From: an uncultured Pleomorphomonas sp.
Lineage (GTDB): Bacteria > Pseudomonadota > Alphaproteobacteria > Rhizobiales > Pleomorphomonadaceae
Direction of reading: 5' to 3'
Assembly (NCBI GenBank): GCA_937868725.1
Contig: CALMMQ010000062.1
Coordinates: 1 to 64,000 of the forward strand
DNA: 64,000 nucleotides
Position numbers and translations under genes: made by a program. How positions within the stretch are numbered: position 1 is the stretch's first letter; every line of letters starts with the position of its first letter. Below the pieces are notes generated by a model that was given only the letters and a program-made list of their open reading frames with translations, was not told the origin of the DNA and ran no database searches. This document shows positions 17,981 through 27,841 of this stretch, one piece after another.

Positions 17981-20758
17981 TCAGAGAGCTTTCTGGGCGT
18001 CTGCGGTCGGCCCCTCTTCGATGGCCTGCGTCAGGCGCCGGCGGATGGCGGCGCTCTTGTGGCCGGAGAGGATCTTCATCTTGGTGAAGTCGGTGACGTA
18101 GAACACGTCGACCGCCCGTTCGCCGAAGGTGGCGATGTGGGCCGAGCCGATGTTGAGGTGGAGATCGGACAGCGCCGTCGTGACGTCGTAGAGCAGCCCC
18201 GGCCGGTCGAGACAGGAGATCTCGATGACCGACACGTGCTCGGACAGGGTGTTGTCGAATTTGATCTCGGTCGGCAACACGAAGGCGGTGGTCTGTTTGC
18301 GCTGCGCCAGCTTGCGCGCCACCACCTCGGGCAGACGCTCGCGGCCGTCGAGCGTCGCCTCGATCAGCTTGAGGATGCGCTCGGCCCGGCGGAGCTCGTC
18401 GGCGTCGTTGGGGAACTCGCGGTTGATCAGGATGGTGTCGAGGGCGAGGCCGTCGGTGGTGGTGTAGATCTGGGCGTCGGCGATGTTGGCGCCGGAAGCG
18501 GCGCAGGCGCCGGTGATGGTCGACAGCAGCCGCGGATGGTCGGGCGCCACGACGACCAGTTCGGTCACCGCCTCGAACTTCTTGGAGCTGACGGCGGTGC
18601 CGAGCAGCCGGCCCTCGCGCCCCATCTTGCGCAGCAGCTCGGCGTGCATCAGCTTTTCCGGCAGGTCGACGCGCATCCAGTAGGGGGCGAAGTGCCGCTT
18701 CATGTACTGGGCGAGCTCCTCCTCGTCCCAGTCGGTCAGATGGGCGGCGAGCTCGGCCTTGGAGGCGGCGACGCGCTGGTCGCGCGACAGGTGGGTGTGG
18801 CCGCCGAGCAGGTACGGTTCGGCCTCGTAGAACAGCGTCCGCAGCAACTGCCCCTTCCAGCCGTTCCACACCCCCGGACCGACGGCCCGGATGTCGGCGA
18901 CGGTGAGGATGAGCAGCATGCGCAGGCGGTCGATGGTCTGGACCACGGCGCAGAAGTCGCGCACCGTCTTGCGGTCGGAGAGGTCGCGCGACTGGGCGAT
19001 CATCGACATGACCAGATGGTTCTGCACCAGCCAGGCCAGCTGATCGGTCTCGCCGGCCGAAAAGCCGAAGCGCGGCCCGAGATGGCGGGCGATGGTGGCG
19101 CCCGCCACCGAATGATCCTCCGGCCGGCCCTTGGCGATGTCGTGCAGGAACACCGCCATGTAGAGAACCTTGCGGTTGGAGATGACGTGGAAGAGATCGG
19201 TGGCCAGCGGATGGTCGGTACCGTCCTCGCCGCGTTCGATCTGGGCCAGCAGGCCGATGGCCCGCAGCGTGTGCTCGTCCACCGTGTAGTGGTGGTACAT
19301 GTTGAACTGCATCATCGCCACGACGCGGCCGAATTCCTGGACGAAGCGGCCGAGCACGCCGGTCTCGTTCATGGCCCGCAGCACCGTCTCGCCGTGCTTC
19401 TTGGACGACAGCACGTCGATGAAGATGTGGTTGGCCTCCTCGTTGGCGCGCAGCTTGGCGTCGACGAGGTGCAGCGATCGGGTGATGAGCTTCAGCGCGT
19501 CGGGGTGGAAGTCGAGATTGTGCTTGTCGGCGACGGCGAAGATGCGGATCAGGTTAACCGGGTCGGCCTCGAACACCTTGTCGTTGGCGATCGACACGCG
19601 GTCGTTCTCGATGACGAACTGCGGCGTGCCCGGCAGCGACTTCTTGCGCCGGCTGAGGCGGCCGTGGAACACCCGGTCCAGCATCGGCTTGGGCTTGGCG
19701 TGGTTTTCCTCGAGCGCGGCGCAGAAGATGCGTGTCAGGTCGCCGACGTCCTTGGCCACCAGGAAGTAGTGCTTCATGAAGCGCTCGACCGGTTCGAGGC
19801 CGGGATGGGTCTGGTAGCCGAGCAGGGCGGCGATTTCCCGCTGGTTGTCAAAGCCGAGGCGGTCGTCGGCCCGGCCGGTGATGAAGTGCAGATTGCAGCG
19901 CACCGCCCAGAGGAAATCCTCGCACTTGTGGAAGCGGTTGAGCTCGGCACGCGAGAACACGCCGTGGCGTACCAGTTCGTCGGCGGTGTCGGCCTGATAG
20001 AAGTACTTGGCGATCCAGAACAGCGTGTGCAGGTCGCGCAGGCTGCCCTTGCCCTCCTTGACGTTGGGCTCGACCAGATAGCGCGACGTGCCCTGGCGCT
20101 TGTGCCGCTCGTCGCGCTCGGCCAGCTTGGCCTTGATGAACTCCGGTCCGGTGCCCTTGACCACCTCGCTCTGGAAGCGGTTGTTCATCTCGCGGAACAG
20201 CGACTCCTCGCCCCAGATCCAGCGTGCTTCGAGGAGGGCGGTGCGGATGGTCATGTCGCTGCGAGCCAGGTGTATGCAGTCCTCGACCCGGCGCGTCGAA
20301 TGGCCGACCTTGAAGCCTATGTCCCAGAGCAGATACAGCAGGTACTCGACGACGCTGTCGCCCCACGGCGTCTGCTTGGCCGGCAGCAGGAACAGCAGAT
20401 CGACGTCGGAGGCCGGCGCCATGGCGGCGCGGCCGTAGCCACCCACCGCCACCACCGCCATGCGTTCGGCCACAGACGCCCGGAACACCGGCACGACGTG
20501 GGTGACGGCAATGTCGGCGACGACGCGGACGATGATGTCGGTCAGCTCCGACAGGCTGCGGGCGCAGGCGGCACCGTTGCGGTTGGCGGCCAGACGCTGG
20601 CGCGCTTCGTTGCGGCCGGTGGCATAGGCCTTCTTGAGCAGGGCGAGGATCTGTGGTCGGGCGTCGCTGCCCGTCGGCGTGGTGGCCACGGCGCTGTCAA
20701 TCTCGGCCCGGAGGGCGATTTCGTCGATGAGCGGCAGCGGGGCAACGGTCTTCGGCAT
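17981..20758 (-). CDS. glnD: Bifunctional PII uridylyltransferase/uridylyl-removing enzyme
   Basis: A 925-residue nitrogen sensor that uridylylates PII proteins when glutamine is low and removes the UMP when it is high. The nucleotidyltransferase core GGYGR (106-110) with Asp118 and Asp120 (SDVDLLFL) is intact. The HD-type hydrolase motif HDIAKGRPEDHS lies in the middle third, and two ACT domains that bind glutamine fill the last 200 residues (VVAPDHPRLLSTITGA and EISCLDRPGLLYDVT). All active-site groups for both activities are visible. It is the first gene of the glnD-murJ unit and lies downstream of mutS. Confidence 0.97.
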   Translation of the reverse strand: MPKTVAPLPLIDEIALRAEIDSAVATTPTGSDARPQILALLKKAYATGRNEARQRLAANRNGAACARSLSELTDIIVRVVADIAVTHVVPVFRASVAERMAVVAVGGYGRAAMAPASDVDLLFLLPAKQTPWGDSVVEYLLYLLWDIGFKVGHSTRRVEDCIHLARSDMTIRTALLEARWIWGEESLFREMNNRFQSEVVKGTGPEFIKAKLAERDERHKRQGTSRYLVEPNVKEGKGSLRDLHTLFWIAKYFYQADTADELVRHGVFSRAELNRFHKCEDFLWAVRCNLHFITGRADDRLGFDNQREIAALLGYQTHPGLEPVERFMKHYFLVAKDVGDLTRIFCAALEENHAKPKPMLDRVFHGRLSRRKKSLPGTPQFVIENDRVSIANDKVFEADPVNLIRIFAVADKHNLDFHPDALKLITRSLHLVDAKLRANEEANHIFIDVLSSKKHGETVLRAMNETGVLGRFVQEFGRVVAMMQFNMYHHYTVDEHTLRAIGLLAQIERGEDGTDHPLATDLFHVISNRKVLYMAVFLHDIAKGRPEDHSVAGATIARHLGPRFGFSAGETDQLAWLVQNHLVMSMIAQSRDLSDRKTVRDFCAVVQTIDRLRMLLILTVADIRAVGPGVWNGWKGQLLRTLFYEAEPYLLGGHTHLSRDQRVAASKAELAAHLTDWDEEELAQYMKRHFAPYWMRVDLPEKLMHAELLRKMGREGRLLGTAVSSKKFEAVTELVVVAPDHPRLLSTITGACAASGANIADAQIYTTTDGLALDTILINREFPNDADELRRAERILKLIEATLDGRERLPEVVARKLAQRKQTTAFVLPTEIKFDNTLSEHVSVIEISCLDRPGLLYDVTTALSDLHLNIGSAHIATFGERAVDVFYVTDFTKMKILSGHKSAAIRRRLTQAIEEGPTADAQKAL

Positions 20759-20937
20759 CGGCGCGGAACCTTCGGCAAGCGGGCGGGCGCCCGGACGCGG
20801 CCGGGGACGAGTTTCGGAACTCCAGCCGCAAGATCAACTGCATTCGCTTGTCGACCGGAGGTCATCCGGTCGGCCAATGGTCTAGGGGGTTCCGTTGTGG
20901 AACGCCAGAGTTTCCATACCAGCCTTTGCCCGAAGAT

Positions 20938-23673
20938 TCATCGTGCCGGCAGTGCCCCCCGCAGTGCCTTCAGCCGGTAGAGCGCCTCCAGCGCCTCGCG
21001 CGGGCTGAGATCGTCGGGCGCCAGGCCGTCGAGGGCGGCCAGCAGCGCTTCCTCGGCCGGATCGGCCTCCGGCGCCGTGGCCTCCTCGTGCGGCCGGCGG
21101 CGGGCAGCGGAGAACAGCGGCAGGTCGTCGAGCACCGAGGCGGCGTTGTTGCCGCCCGACTTTTCGAGCTCGGCCAGCACCGCTTTCGCCCGCTCGACCA
21201 CCGGGCGCGGCAGGCCGGCCAGCTTGGCCACCTGAATGCCATAGGAGCGGTCGGCGCTGCCCGGCACGATCTCGTGCAGGAAGACGACGTCGCCCTTCCA
21301 CTCCTTGACCTTGACGGTGGCGTTGACGATGCGCGGCAGCCGTTCGCTGAGGGCCGTCAGCTCGTGATAGTGGGTGGCGAACAGCGCCCGTGCCCGATTG
21401 ACTTCGTGCAGGTGCTCGATGGTGGCCCAGGCGATGGACAGGCCGTCGAAGGTGGCGGTGCCGCGGCCGATCTCGTCGAGGATGACGAACGAGCGCGGTC
21501 CGGCCTGGTTGAGGATGGCGGCCGTCTCGATCATCTCGACCATGAAGGTCGAGCGACCGCGGGCCAGATCGTCGGCGGCGCCGACGCGGCTGAACAACCG
21601 GTCGACCACGCCGATGTGGGCGCTGCGGGCCGGCACGAACGAGCCGATCTGGGCCAGGATGGCGATGAGGGCGTTCTGGCGCAGGAAGGTGGACTTGCCG
21701 GCCATGTTGGGACCGGTCACCACCCAGAGCTTGCCGGCTGGCGTCCCGCCGCTGGCGCCGAGATCGCAGTTGTTGGCGACAAAGGCGCCGCCATCCTCGC
21801 GCAGCATCTGCTCGACCACCGGATGGCGGCCGCCCTCGATGCGGAAGGCCAGACCGTCGTCGACCTTCGGCCGGGCGTAGCCTTCGGCGGCGGCCAGTTC
21901 CGCCAGCGCCGTGGCGACGTCGAGCGCCGCCAGCCGGTCGGCGGCCCGCTTGATGGCCTGACCGGCGGCGACGACGTCGGTGACCAGACCGGCGAACACG
22001 CTGAGCTCGATGCCGAGCGCCCGCTCGGCCGCCGAGGCGATGCGGCCCTCGAGCTCGCCGAGTTCGGTGGTCGAGAAGCGGACGGCGCCAGCCATGGTCT
22101 GGCGGTGGATGAAAGTGCGGTTGAGCGGTTCGGCCAGCATGGCGGCGGCGTTGGTCGCCGACACCTCGACGAAATAGCCGAGCACGCCGTTGTGCCGCAC
22201 CTTGAGGCTCTTGATGTCGGTGAGATCGGCGTAGGTTTGCTGCAACGCGGCGATCACCTGCCGGCTCTCGTCGCGCAGCGCCCGCGCCTCGTCGAGGTCG
22301 GCGCGGTGGCCCTTGCGCACGAAACCGCCGTCGCGCTTGAGCAACGGCAGCTCGTCGTCAAGGGCGGCGGCGATGCGGTCGCCGAGCGCCGCCGGCGCGG
22401 CGCGAAGATCGGCGGCGATGGCGGCGATCTCGCTGCCGACGCCCTCGAGATCGCCGAGGTCTTCGCCGAGCCGCAGGGCGGTGGCCAGACCGCCGGCCAC
22501 GGCGGCCAGGTCGCGCGGGCCGCCGCGATCGAGCGTCAGGCGGGTAAGCGCCCGCGCCATGTCGGGCGCACCGGCCAGATCGTCGCGCAGACGGGCGCGC
22601 AGCGTCGCCTCGTCGAGGAAATAGCCGACGGCGTCGAGCCGGTCGCGGATGGCGGCCGGATCGGCGAGCGGACTGGCCAGCCGGTCGGCCAGCAGGCGGG
22701 CGCCGGCGCCGGTGACGGTGCGATCGATGGCGGCCAGCAGGCTGCCGCGCCGTTCGCCGCCGAGCGTGCGCGTGAGCTCGAGATTGGCCCGGCTCGCCGC
22801 GTCGATGGCCATGGCGGTGCCGAGGCTCTCGCGGGCCGGCGGATCGAGCGGAGGCCGGTTGCCGACCTGCGTCTTGTCGACGTAGGCGACGACGGCCGCC
22901 GCCGCGATGGTCTCGATGCGGGTGAAGCCGCCGAAGGCGTCGAGCGAGGCGACGCCGTAGAAGGCGGTCAGCCGGTGCTCGGCGGTGGCGCCGTCGAAGA
23001 AGGCGCGCGGCAGCGGCACGACGGCATCGCTCGAGGCCTTGCAGATGCGCCTGAGCTCATCCTCGTCGAACAGCGTGTCGGCCACCAGGAGTTCGCTCGG
23101 CCCGACGCGGGCGAGCAGCGCCGCCAGTCCGGCCGGCGCCGTTTCGGCGAGGCGGAACAGGCCGGTGGACATGTCGGCCCAAGCAACGGCGAAGCTGTCG
23201 GCGCTGCCCTCCGACCCCTTCTGGCGGGCGACGGCGGCGAGGAAGTTGGAGCGGCGGGCGTCGAGGAGATTGTCCTCGGTGAGCGTGCCGGGCGTGACCA
23301 GACGGACGACGTCGCGGCGCACCACCGCCTTGGAGCCGCGCTTCTTCGCTTCGGCCGGGTCTTCCATCTGTTCGCAGACGGCGACGCGGAACCCGAGCGA
23401 GATGAGGCGCTGCAGGTAGTCGTCGGCGGCGTGTACCGGCACGCCGCAGAGCGGCACGTCGACGCCGAGATACTTGCCGCGCTTGGTAAGGGTGATGCCG
23501 AGCGCCCGTGACGCCGTTTCGGCGTCCTCGAAGAACATCTCGTAGAAATCGCCCATGCGATAGAACAGCAGGCAGTCCGGATTGGCCGCCTTGATCTCGA
23601 TGTACTGGGCCATGGCCGGGGTGGCCGGGGCAGGGCTGGGCGTGTCTTCGGAGCGTTCGGCGATGTCGGTCAT
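20938..23673 (-). CDS. mutS: DNA mismatch repair protein MutS
   Basis: A 911-residue mismatch-recognition ATPase. The mismatch-binding N-terminus has [15 protein letters not shown] (Phe-x-Glu motif) near residues 37-51. Connector, lever and clamp regions follow, then the ABC-type ATPase with Walker [17 protein letters not shown], the DEIGRGT segment and [12 protein letters not shown] short C-terminal tail follows. The start at 23673 is a clear ATG; in-frame extensions upstream are not conserved. No mutL is in the window. Confidence 0.97.
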   Translation of the reverse strand: MTDIAERSEDTPSPAPATPAMAQYIEIKAANPDCLLFYRMGDFYEMFFEDAETASRALGITLTKRGKYLGVDVPLCGVPVHAADDYLQRLISLGFRVAVCEQMEDPAEAKKRGSKAVVRRDVVRLVTPGTLTEDNLLDARRSNFLAAVARQKGSEGSADSFAVAWADMSTGLFRLAETAPAGLAALLARVGPSELLVADTLFDEDELRRICKASSDAVVPLPRAFFDGATAEHRLTAFYGVASLDAFGGFTRIETIAAAAVVAYVDKTQVGNRPPLDPPARESLGTAMAIDAASRANLELTRTLGGERRGSLLAAIDRTVTGAGARLLADRLASPLADPAAIRDRLDAVGYFLDEATLRARLRDDLAGAPDMARALTRLTLDRGGPRDLAAVAGGLATALRLGEDLGDLEGVGSEIAAIAADLRAAPAALGDRIAAALDDELPLLKRDGGFVRKGHRADLDEARALRDESRQVIAALQQTYADLTDIKSLKVRHNGVLGYFVEVSATNAAAMLAEPLNRTFIHRQTMAGAVRFSTTELGELEGRIASAAERALGIELSVFAGLVTDVVAAGQAIKRAADRLAALDVATALAELAAAEGYARPKVDDGLAFRIEGGRHPVVEQMLREDGGAFVANNCDLGASGGTPAGKLWVVTGPNMAGKSTFLRQNALIAILAQIGSFVPARSAHIGVVDRLFSRVGAADDLARGRSTFMVEMIETAAILNQAGPRSFVILDEIGRGTATFDGLSIAWATIEHLHEVNRARALFATHYHELTALSERLPRIVNATVKVKEWKGDVVFLHEIVPGSADRSYGIQVAKLAGLPRPVVERAKAVLAELEKSGGNNAASVLDDLPLFSAARRRPHEEATAPEADPAEEALLAALDGLAPDDLSPREALEALYRLKALRGALPAR

Positions 23674-23768
23674 GGGCGGTGACGCTAGTGCATGTTCGCC
23701 GCTCCTGCAAAGCCGGAGCGGCGAGGCCGAACGACAACTTCCTGTGGATTATCGGGTGCCGGGTCGGT

Positions 23769-24605
23769 TCAGCCGGCCTTCGGCTCCATGGCCGGTCGCG
23801 TCAGCGCCCCCTTGCCGTAGCCGGGCACGGCCCGCTCGTGCTCGCGATGGGTGCCGATCTCGCTTTCGACCAGATAGCGCCAGATCTCCTCGGCGGTGTC
23901 GGCGAAGTGCACGAGATCGACGTCCTCGGGGTTGATCATGCCGTATTCGGCCAGCGCCTGGAAATTGATGACCGTCGTCCAGTATTCCTTGTCGACCAGC
24001 ACCACCGGAATGCGCGTGCCCTTGTGCGTCTGGCCAAGCGTCAACAGCTCGAACAGCTCGTCGAAGGTGCCGAAGCCGCCGGGGAACACCACCAGCGCGT
24101 TGGCGCGCATGGCCAGATGCATCTTGCGCATGGCGAAATAGTGGAAGCGGAACGTCAGCTGCGGCGTCGTGAAGGCGTTGGGCTCCTGCTCGTGCGGCAG
24201 CGTGATGTTGAAGCCGATGGTCGGCGCGCCGGCATCGCGGGCGCCGCGGTTGGCCGCCTCCATGATGCCCGGGCCGCCGCCCGTGGCGATGACGTTTTCC
24301 AGCAGACCGTTGGTACGGGTCAGCGCCCCGCCTTCTTCCGAGGCGATGCGGCCGAAGTCGCGGGCGACATTGTACCACCTGTTGTGGCGCGGATCGCCAT
24401 TCTCGTGCACGCGCGCCGAACCGAACACCACGATGGTCGAACGGATGCCCCAGGCGGCAAGCGTCTGTTCGGCCTTGGAATATTCGAGCAGGAAGCGGAC
24501 GCCGCGCATCGAATCGGAGAGCAGGAATTCGTCGTCGAGCGCCGGCAGCAGGTAGGCACGCGACGCCTTCTGGGCGGAATTGTCGTGGGGAATCATGGGC
24601 TCCAT
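23769..24605 (-). CDS. LOG-family protein (TIGR00730-like)
   Basis: About 278 residues with a Rossmann-type fold. The signatures of the LOG/lysine-decarboxylase-like family are present: GGGPGIMEAANRGA and PGGFGTFDELFE. In plants and some bacteria this family frees cytokinin bases from their riboside monophosphates; in most bacteria the in vivo substrate is a nucleotide monophosphate of unknown identity. The starts at 24605 and 24596 are both possible (MEPM...); a GTG at 24644 lacks a ribosome site. It lies just upstream of mutS on the same strand. Confidence 0.86.
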   Translation of the reverse strand: MEPMIPHDNSAQKASRAYLLPALDDEFLLSDSMRGVRFLLEYSKAEQTLAAWGIRSTIVVFGSARVHENGDPRHNRWYNVARDFGRIASEEGGALTRTNGLLENVIATGGGPGIMEAANRGARDAGAPTIGFNITLPHEQEPNAFTTPQLTFRFHYFAMRKMHLAMRANALVVFPGGFGTFDELFELLTLGQTHKGTRIPVVLVDKEYWTTVINFQALAEYGMINPEDVDLVHFADTAEEIWRYLVESEIGTHREHERAVPGYGKGALTRPAMEPKAG

Positions 24606-24961
24606 CCGGATGAGCGGGCGCTGGGCGATGTTGCGGAAGGACACCGCGGCATGGCGACGCCTTGGCGGTGATTGTCGCTGCCGAGGTTTGCCGCAGGGTT
24701 AATAGGCGTTAGCCTTGACGCTAGAAAGACAAAAGAGGTCAACTTTCCTTGTCCGGCTCGGCAAGGCAGGGTTGCCACGCTCCGATGGTGGCTCGCCAGT
24801 TGCTCGCAACGTCCACTCTCAATTGTGGCGAATGTCGTTATAATCCTGGCGAATCACCGGGAGGCGGCAGCACGGCCGCGACGGGCCGCCAGGTGAAGGC
24901 TGAGGTCGTCGGTTGTTCACGGGCCGACCGAACCGGTACAGGACGTGCTACGGCTCACCGC
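24606..24961. other. Divergent region before the TPR/glycosyltransferase genes
   Basis: About 350 bases without a supported gene. It contains a TTGAC/GTCAA pair 19 bases apart (24715-24743), in which each half could serve as a -35 of an opposing promoter. It also holds a perfect TATAAT at 24839 and a GGGAGG at 24859-24864 that is not followed by an ATG at proper distance. Confidence 0.45.
24839..24844 (+). promoter_or_regulatory. Perfect -10 hexamer upstream of the TPR gene
   Basis: TATAAT is a full consensus -10 in otherwise GC-rich DNA, about 118 bases before the chosen start. No good -35 lies 16-18 bases upstream, so it may need an activator. Confidence 0.35.
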
Positions 24962-27841
24962 ATGCAAGCTAGCCCCGACGAGAAACTGAGCTTTGACACG
25001 GGAGGTGGCCTCATCGCCGCCGGGTCGATGCGCGTCGAGGCGCCGTCCGCCGGCGCGGCGCTGGTCGCTCTGGCCGAACGGGCGCTGGCCGATGGCAACC
25101 CGCGGCTGGGTCTGCGCCACCTCGACGGTGTTGCCGCCGACGATGCCGCCTTCCTGTCGGCACAGTCGCTGCGGGCCGACGCCCACCTCCGGCTCGGCGA
25201 ACCGGACAAGGCCGAACTGGCCCTGCGCCGGGCGGTGCTGGCCGAACCCGACAACGGCGGCCTGCTTGTCCGCTGGGCGGCGCTGCTGACGGCGCGCGGC
25301 GACGACAAGGGCGCCCGCCGGGCGCTCGAACGGGTGCTGGCCGCCGACGCCGGCCATGCCGATGCCGCCTGCGCCCTCGGGGTTGCCGAACGTCGGCGCG
25401 GCGATCTCGGTCTGGCGCTGCATTTCCTGCGCGACGCCGTCGCCCGCGCTCCCCGCCACGCCGACGCCAATCGCGAACTCGGCATCACCGCGCTGGCCGC
25501 CGGCTGCGACGACGAGGCGACCGCTGCCCTGCGCCGGGCCGTGGCGCTGGCCCCCGGCGATGCCGTGGCCCGGGCGAGCCTCGGCGCGGCGCAGCTCGGC
25601 GCCGGCAATTACGAGGAAGGCCTGACCAACTGGCATTGGTCGCCGGACGGCACGACGGCCGGTCCCTCACCGTCCTGGCACGGCGAGGCGGCGACCGGCC
25701 AGCGCTTCCGACTTCTGGCCGACGGGCCGGCGGCCGAGGCGCTGCAGCTTGTCCGCTACGCCGCCGAACTCAAACGCCGGGGCGCGGCGCGCGTCGAAGT
25801 CCTGTGTGGTGACGGTTTGGCCGCGCTGCTGGCCGGCGCGCCCGGCGTCGACGCCGTCATCGCCGACGCCGAGGCGGCCGGTCCCGCCGATCAGCAATGG
25901 CCGCTCACCCGCCTGCCGGCCGCCTGCGGTACGCGCCTCGACAGCGTTCCCGCCCCCGACCGCTATCTCGCCGCGCCGCTTGCCGCGACGCTGACCGCGG
26001 CCGGACAGCTGGCCGAACGGTCCGGTCTGCGCGTCGGTCTTGCCTGGCCGGAGCTCCCGGCCGCGCTGGCGCCGCTCGCCACGCTCGACGGCGTCCGTCT
26101 CATCGCGCTCATGGCCGGCACCACGCCGTTTGCCGTCGAACGGCTGGACGATGGTCCGGTCGATCTGGTGGCAACGGCGGCGGTGATGGAGAACCTCGAT
26201 CTCGTCATCGCCACCGATACCGCCTTCGCTCACCTGGCCGGCGCTCTCGGCCGACCGGTGTGGGTGGTCGTCGACGAAGGGGCCTCCTGGGTCTGGCCGC
26301 GCCAGGGCGACAGCAGCCCGTGGTACCCGTCGGCCCGGCTCTTCCGCCGCTCGCGCCACGAGGTCGAGACCGCGCCGTTCGCCGGGCTGGCGGCAAGGCT
26401 CGCCGAGGCGCTGCGCCTGCTTGCGGCCGGCGATCGCCGCCAGCTCTGCGCCGGTCATCCGCTGCCGCCGCTGCCGCTGCGGCCACCCGATCAGCCGAAC
26501 GGCGCCGAGGCGCTCTATCGGCTGGGCGGGCAAGCGCTTGCCGACGACGATCATCACCGCGCCGTCGTGCTGTTCCGGGCCGCCGAGGCGCGTGGCCTCT
26601 CAACGCCGACCTTCCGCGCCGCCTACGCCCTGGCGCTGCGCAAGGCCGGCTTCCCGGCCGACGCCGAACGGCTGATGCGGCAGCTGGTCGCCGAAAACCC
26701 GACGGCCGAGGCCGAGATCGCCCTCGGCGCGCTCGTCCGCGACGCCGGCCGCTTCGAGGAGGCGGCCGAGCACTTCCGCGCCGCCATCGCCCTCAAACCC
26801 GATCTTGCCCGCGCCCATCGCGGCCTCGGCAACGCGCTCCGCGACCTCAACCGCTGCGACGAGGCGCTGGCCGTCTTCGCGACCGCCCGCCGCCTCGGTC
26901 CGGCCGATCCCGAGCTGCTGCTCGACGAAGCCGAGACGCTGTTGCTCAAGGGCGACTATGGCCGTGGCTTTGCCGGCTACGAGGTGCGCTGGCGGGCCAA
27001 GGAAATGCTGCCGCGCCAGTTCGGCGTGCCGCGCTGGCAGGGCGAGGACTACGCCGGCCGCACGTTGCTCGTGCACGGCGAGCAGGGCCTCGACGATCAG
27101 ATCCAGTTCTCGCGTTTCCTGCGCCTCGCCGCCGCCCGTGGCGGCCGCATGGTGGTCGAGGTGCGGCCGCCGCTCGTCGGCCTGATGCGCCGCATCGACT
27201 TCGGCCCGACGCCGGTCGAACTGGTCGAACAGGGGCGCCGTCTGCCGCCACACGATCTTGAAGTGCCGCTGATGAGCCTGCCGCTGGTGTTCGGCACCGA
27301 CCTCGACAGCCTGCCGCCGCCGTTGGCCTTCCCGGTCGACGGGGCGCGCATCGACGCCTGGCGCCACAGCCTCGGTGGCCCCGAGCAACTGCGTGTCGGC
27401 CTCGCCTGGCAGGGGGGGCGCCCCGATCCCGGCCGCTCGCCGCCGCTCGAGCGACTGGCGCCGCTCCTCGATCTGCCGGGTTTGCATTTCGTTGCGCTGC
27501 AGCCCCGCGACGGACTTGACCAGTTGCGCGCCTCGCCGCTGGCCGGCCGGCTGGAAGTGGTCGGCGATCGCCTGTCCGATCTCACCGAGATGGCGGCAGC
27601 GCTGGCGGCCGTCGACCTCGTCGTCGGTACCGGCGGGCCGACCACCCATCTGGCCGGCGCCCTCGGCCGGCCGACCTATGTCATGCTGCCCGCCAATGCC
27701 AACTGGCGCTGGCTGGTCGGCCGTGACGACAGCCCGTGGTATCCGACGCTGCGTCTGTTCCGCCAACCGCGCGCCGGCGACTGGGACAGCGTCGTGGCGG
27801 CGCTCGGCGGCGCGCTCGCTCGTCTGACGGGGGGGCCATGA
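24962..27841 (+). CDS. Double TPR + glycosyltransferase-like protein
   Basis: About 959 residues built of two copies of one module: tetratricopeptide repeats followed by a GT9/GT41-like sugar-transferase fold. Module 1 runs from the start to about residue 510 and ends with SSPWYPSARLFRR. Module 2 runs from about 510 to the end, with [39 protein letters not shown] and DSPWYPTLRLFRQ. Module 2 keeps the usual motifs; module 1 keeps the [14 protein letters not shown] segment but has lost the GEQGLGD-type loop. Such proteins are often linked to glycosylation of surface proteins or glycans. The start is uncertain (ATG 24962 or 25028). The stop overlaps the next gene by ATGA. Confidence 0.75.
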   Translation: MQASPDEKLSFDTGGGLIAAGSMRVEAPSAGAALVALAERALADGNPRLGLRHLDGVAADDAAFLSAQSLRADAHLRLGEPDKAELALRRAVLAEPDNGGLLVRWAALLTARGDDKGARRALERVLAADAGHADAACALGVAERRRGDLGLALHFLRDAVARAPRHADANRELGITALAAGCDDEATAALRRAVALAPGDAVARASLGAAQLGAGNYEEGLTNWHWSPDGTTAGPSPSWHGEAATGQRFRLLADGPAAEALQLVRYAAELKRRGAARVEVLCGDGLAALLAGAPGVDAVIADAEAAGPADQQWPLTRLPAACGTRLDSVPAPDRYLAAPLAATLTAAGQLAERSGLRVGLAWPELPAALAPLATLDGVRLIALMAGTTPFAVERLDDGPVDLVATAAVMENLDLVIATDTAFAHLAGALGRPVWVVVDEGASWVWPRQGDSSPWYPSARLFRRSRHEVETAPFAGLAARLAEALRLLAAGDRRQLCAGHPLPPLPLRPPDQPNGAEALYRLGGQALADDDHHRAVVLFRAAEARGLSTPTFRAAYALALRKAGFPADAERLMRQLVAENPTAEAEIALGALVRDAGRFEEAAEHFRAAIALKPDLARAHRGLGNALRDLNRCDEALAVFATARRLGPADPELLLDEAETLLLKGDYGRGFAGYEVRWRAKEMLPRQFGVPRWQGEDYAGRTLLVHGEQGLDDQIQFSRFLRLAAARGGRMVVEVRPPLVGLMRRIDFGPTPVELVEQGRRLPPHDLEVPLMSLPLVFGTDLDSLPPPLAFPVDGARIDAWRHSLGGPEQLRVGLAWQGGRPDPGRSPPLERLAPLLDLPGLHFVALQPRDGLDQLRASPLAGRLEVVGDRLSDLTEMAAALAAVDLVVGTGGPTTHLAGALGRPTYVMLPANANWRWLVGRDDSPWYPTLRLFRQPRAGDWDSVVAALGGALARLTGGP

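Noticed and set aside
16302-18869. An 855-codon minus-strand frame across murJ and glnD in another phase
   Set aside because: Arg- and His-rich translation with no motif, overlapping two well supported genes on the same strand.
17051-20980. A 1309-codon open frame on the plus strand
   Set aside because: It lies opposite murJ and glnD, whose family motifs are complete. Its composition (Gly, Arg, Asp, His, Gln-rich) is typical of the complement of high-GC coding DNA.
20848-23511. A long plus-strand frame opposite mutS
   Set aside because: mutS is intact on the other strand, and the frame has no recognisable domain.
24681-24709. CtrA box before the LOG gene (GTTAATAGGCGTTAG)
   Set aside because: The half-sites are six rather than seven bases apart and the second half-site is imperfect.
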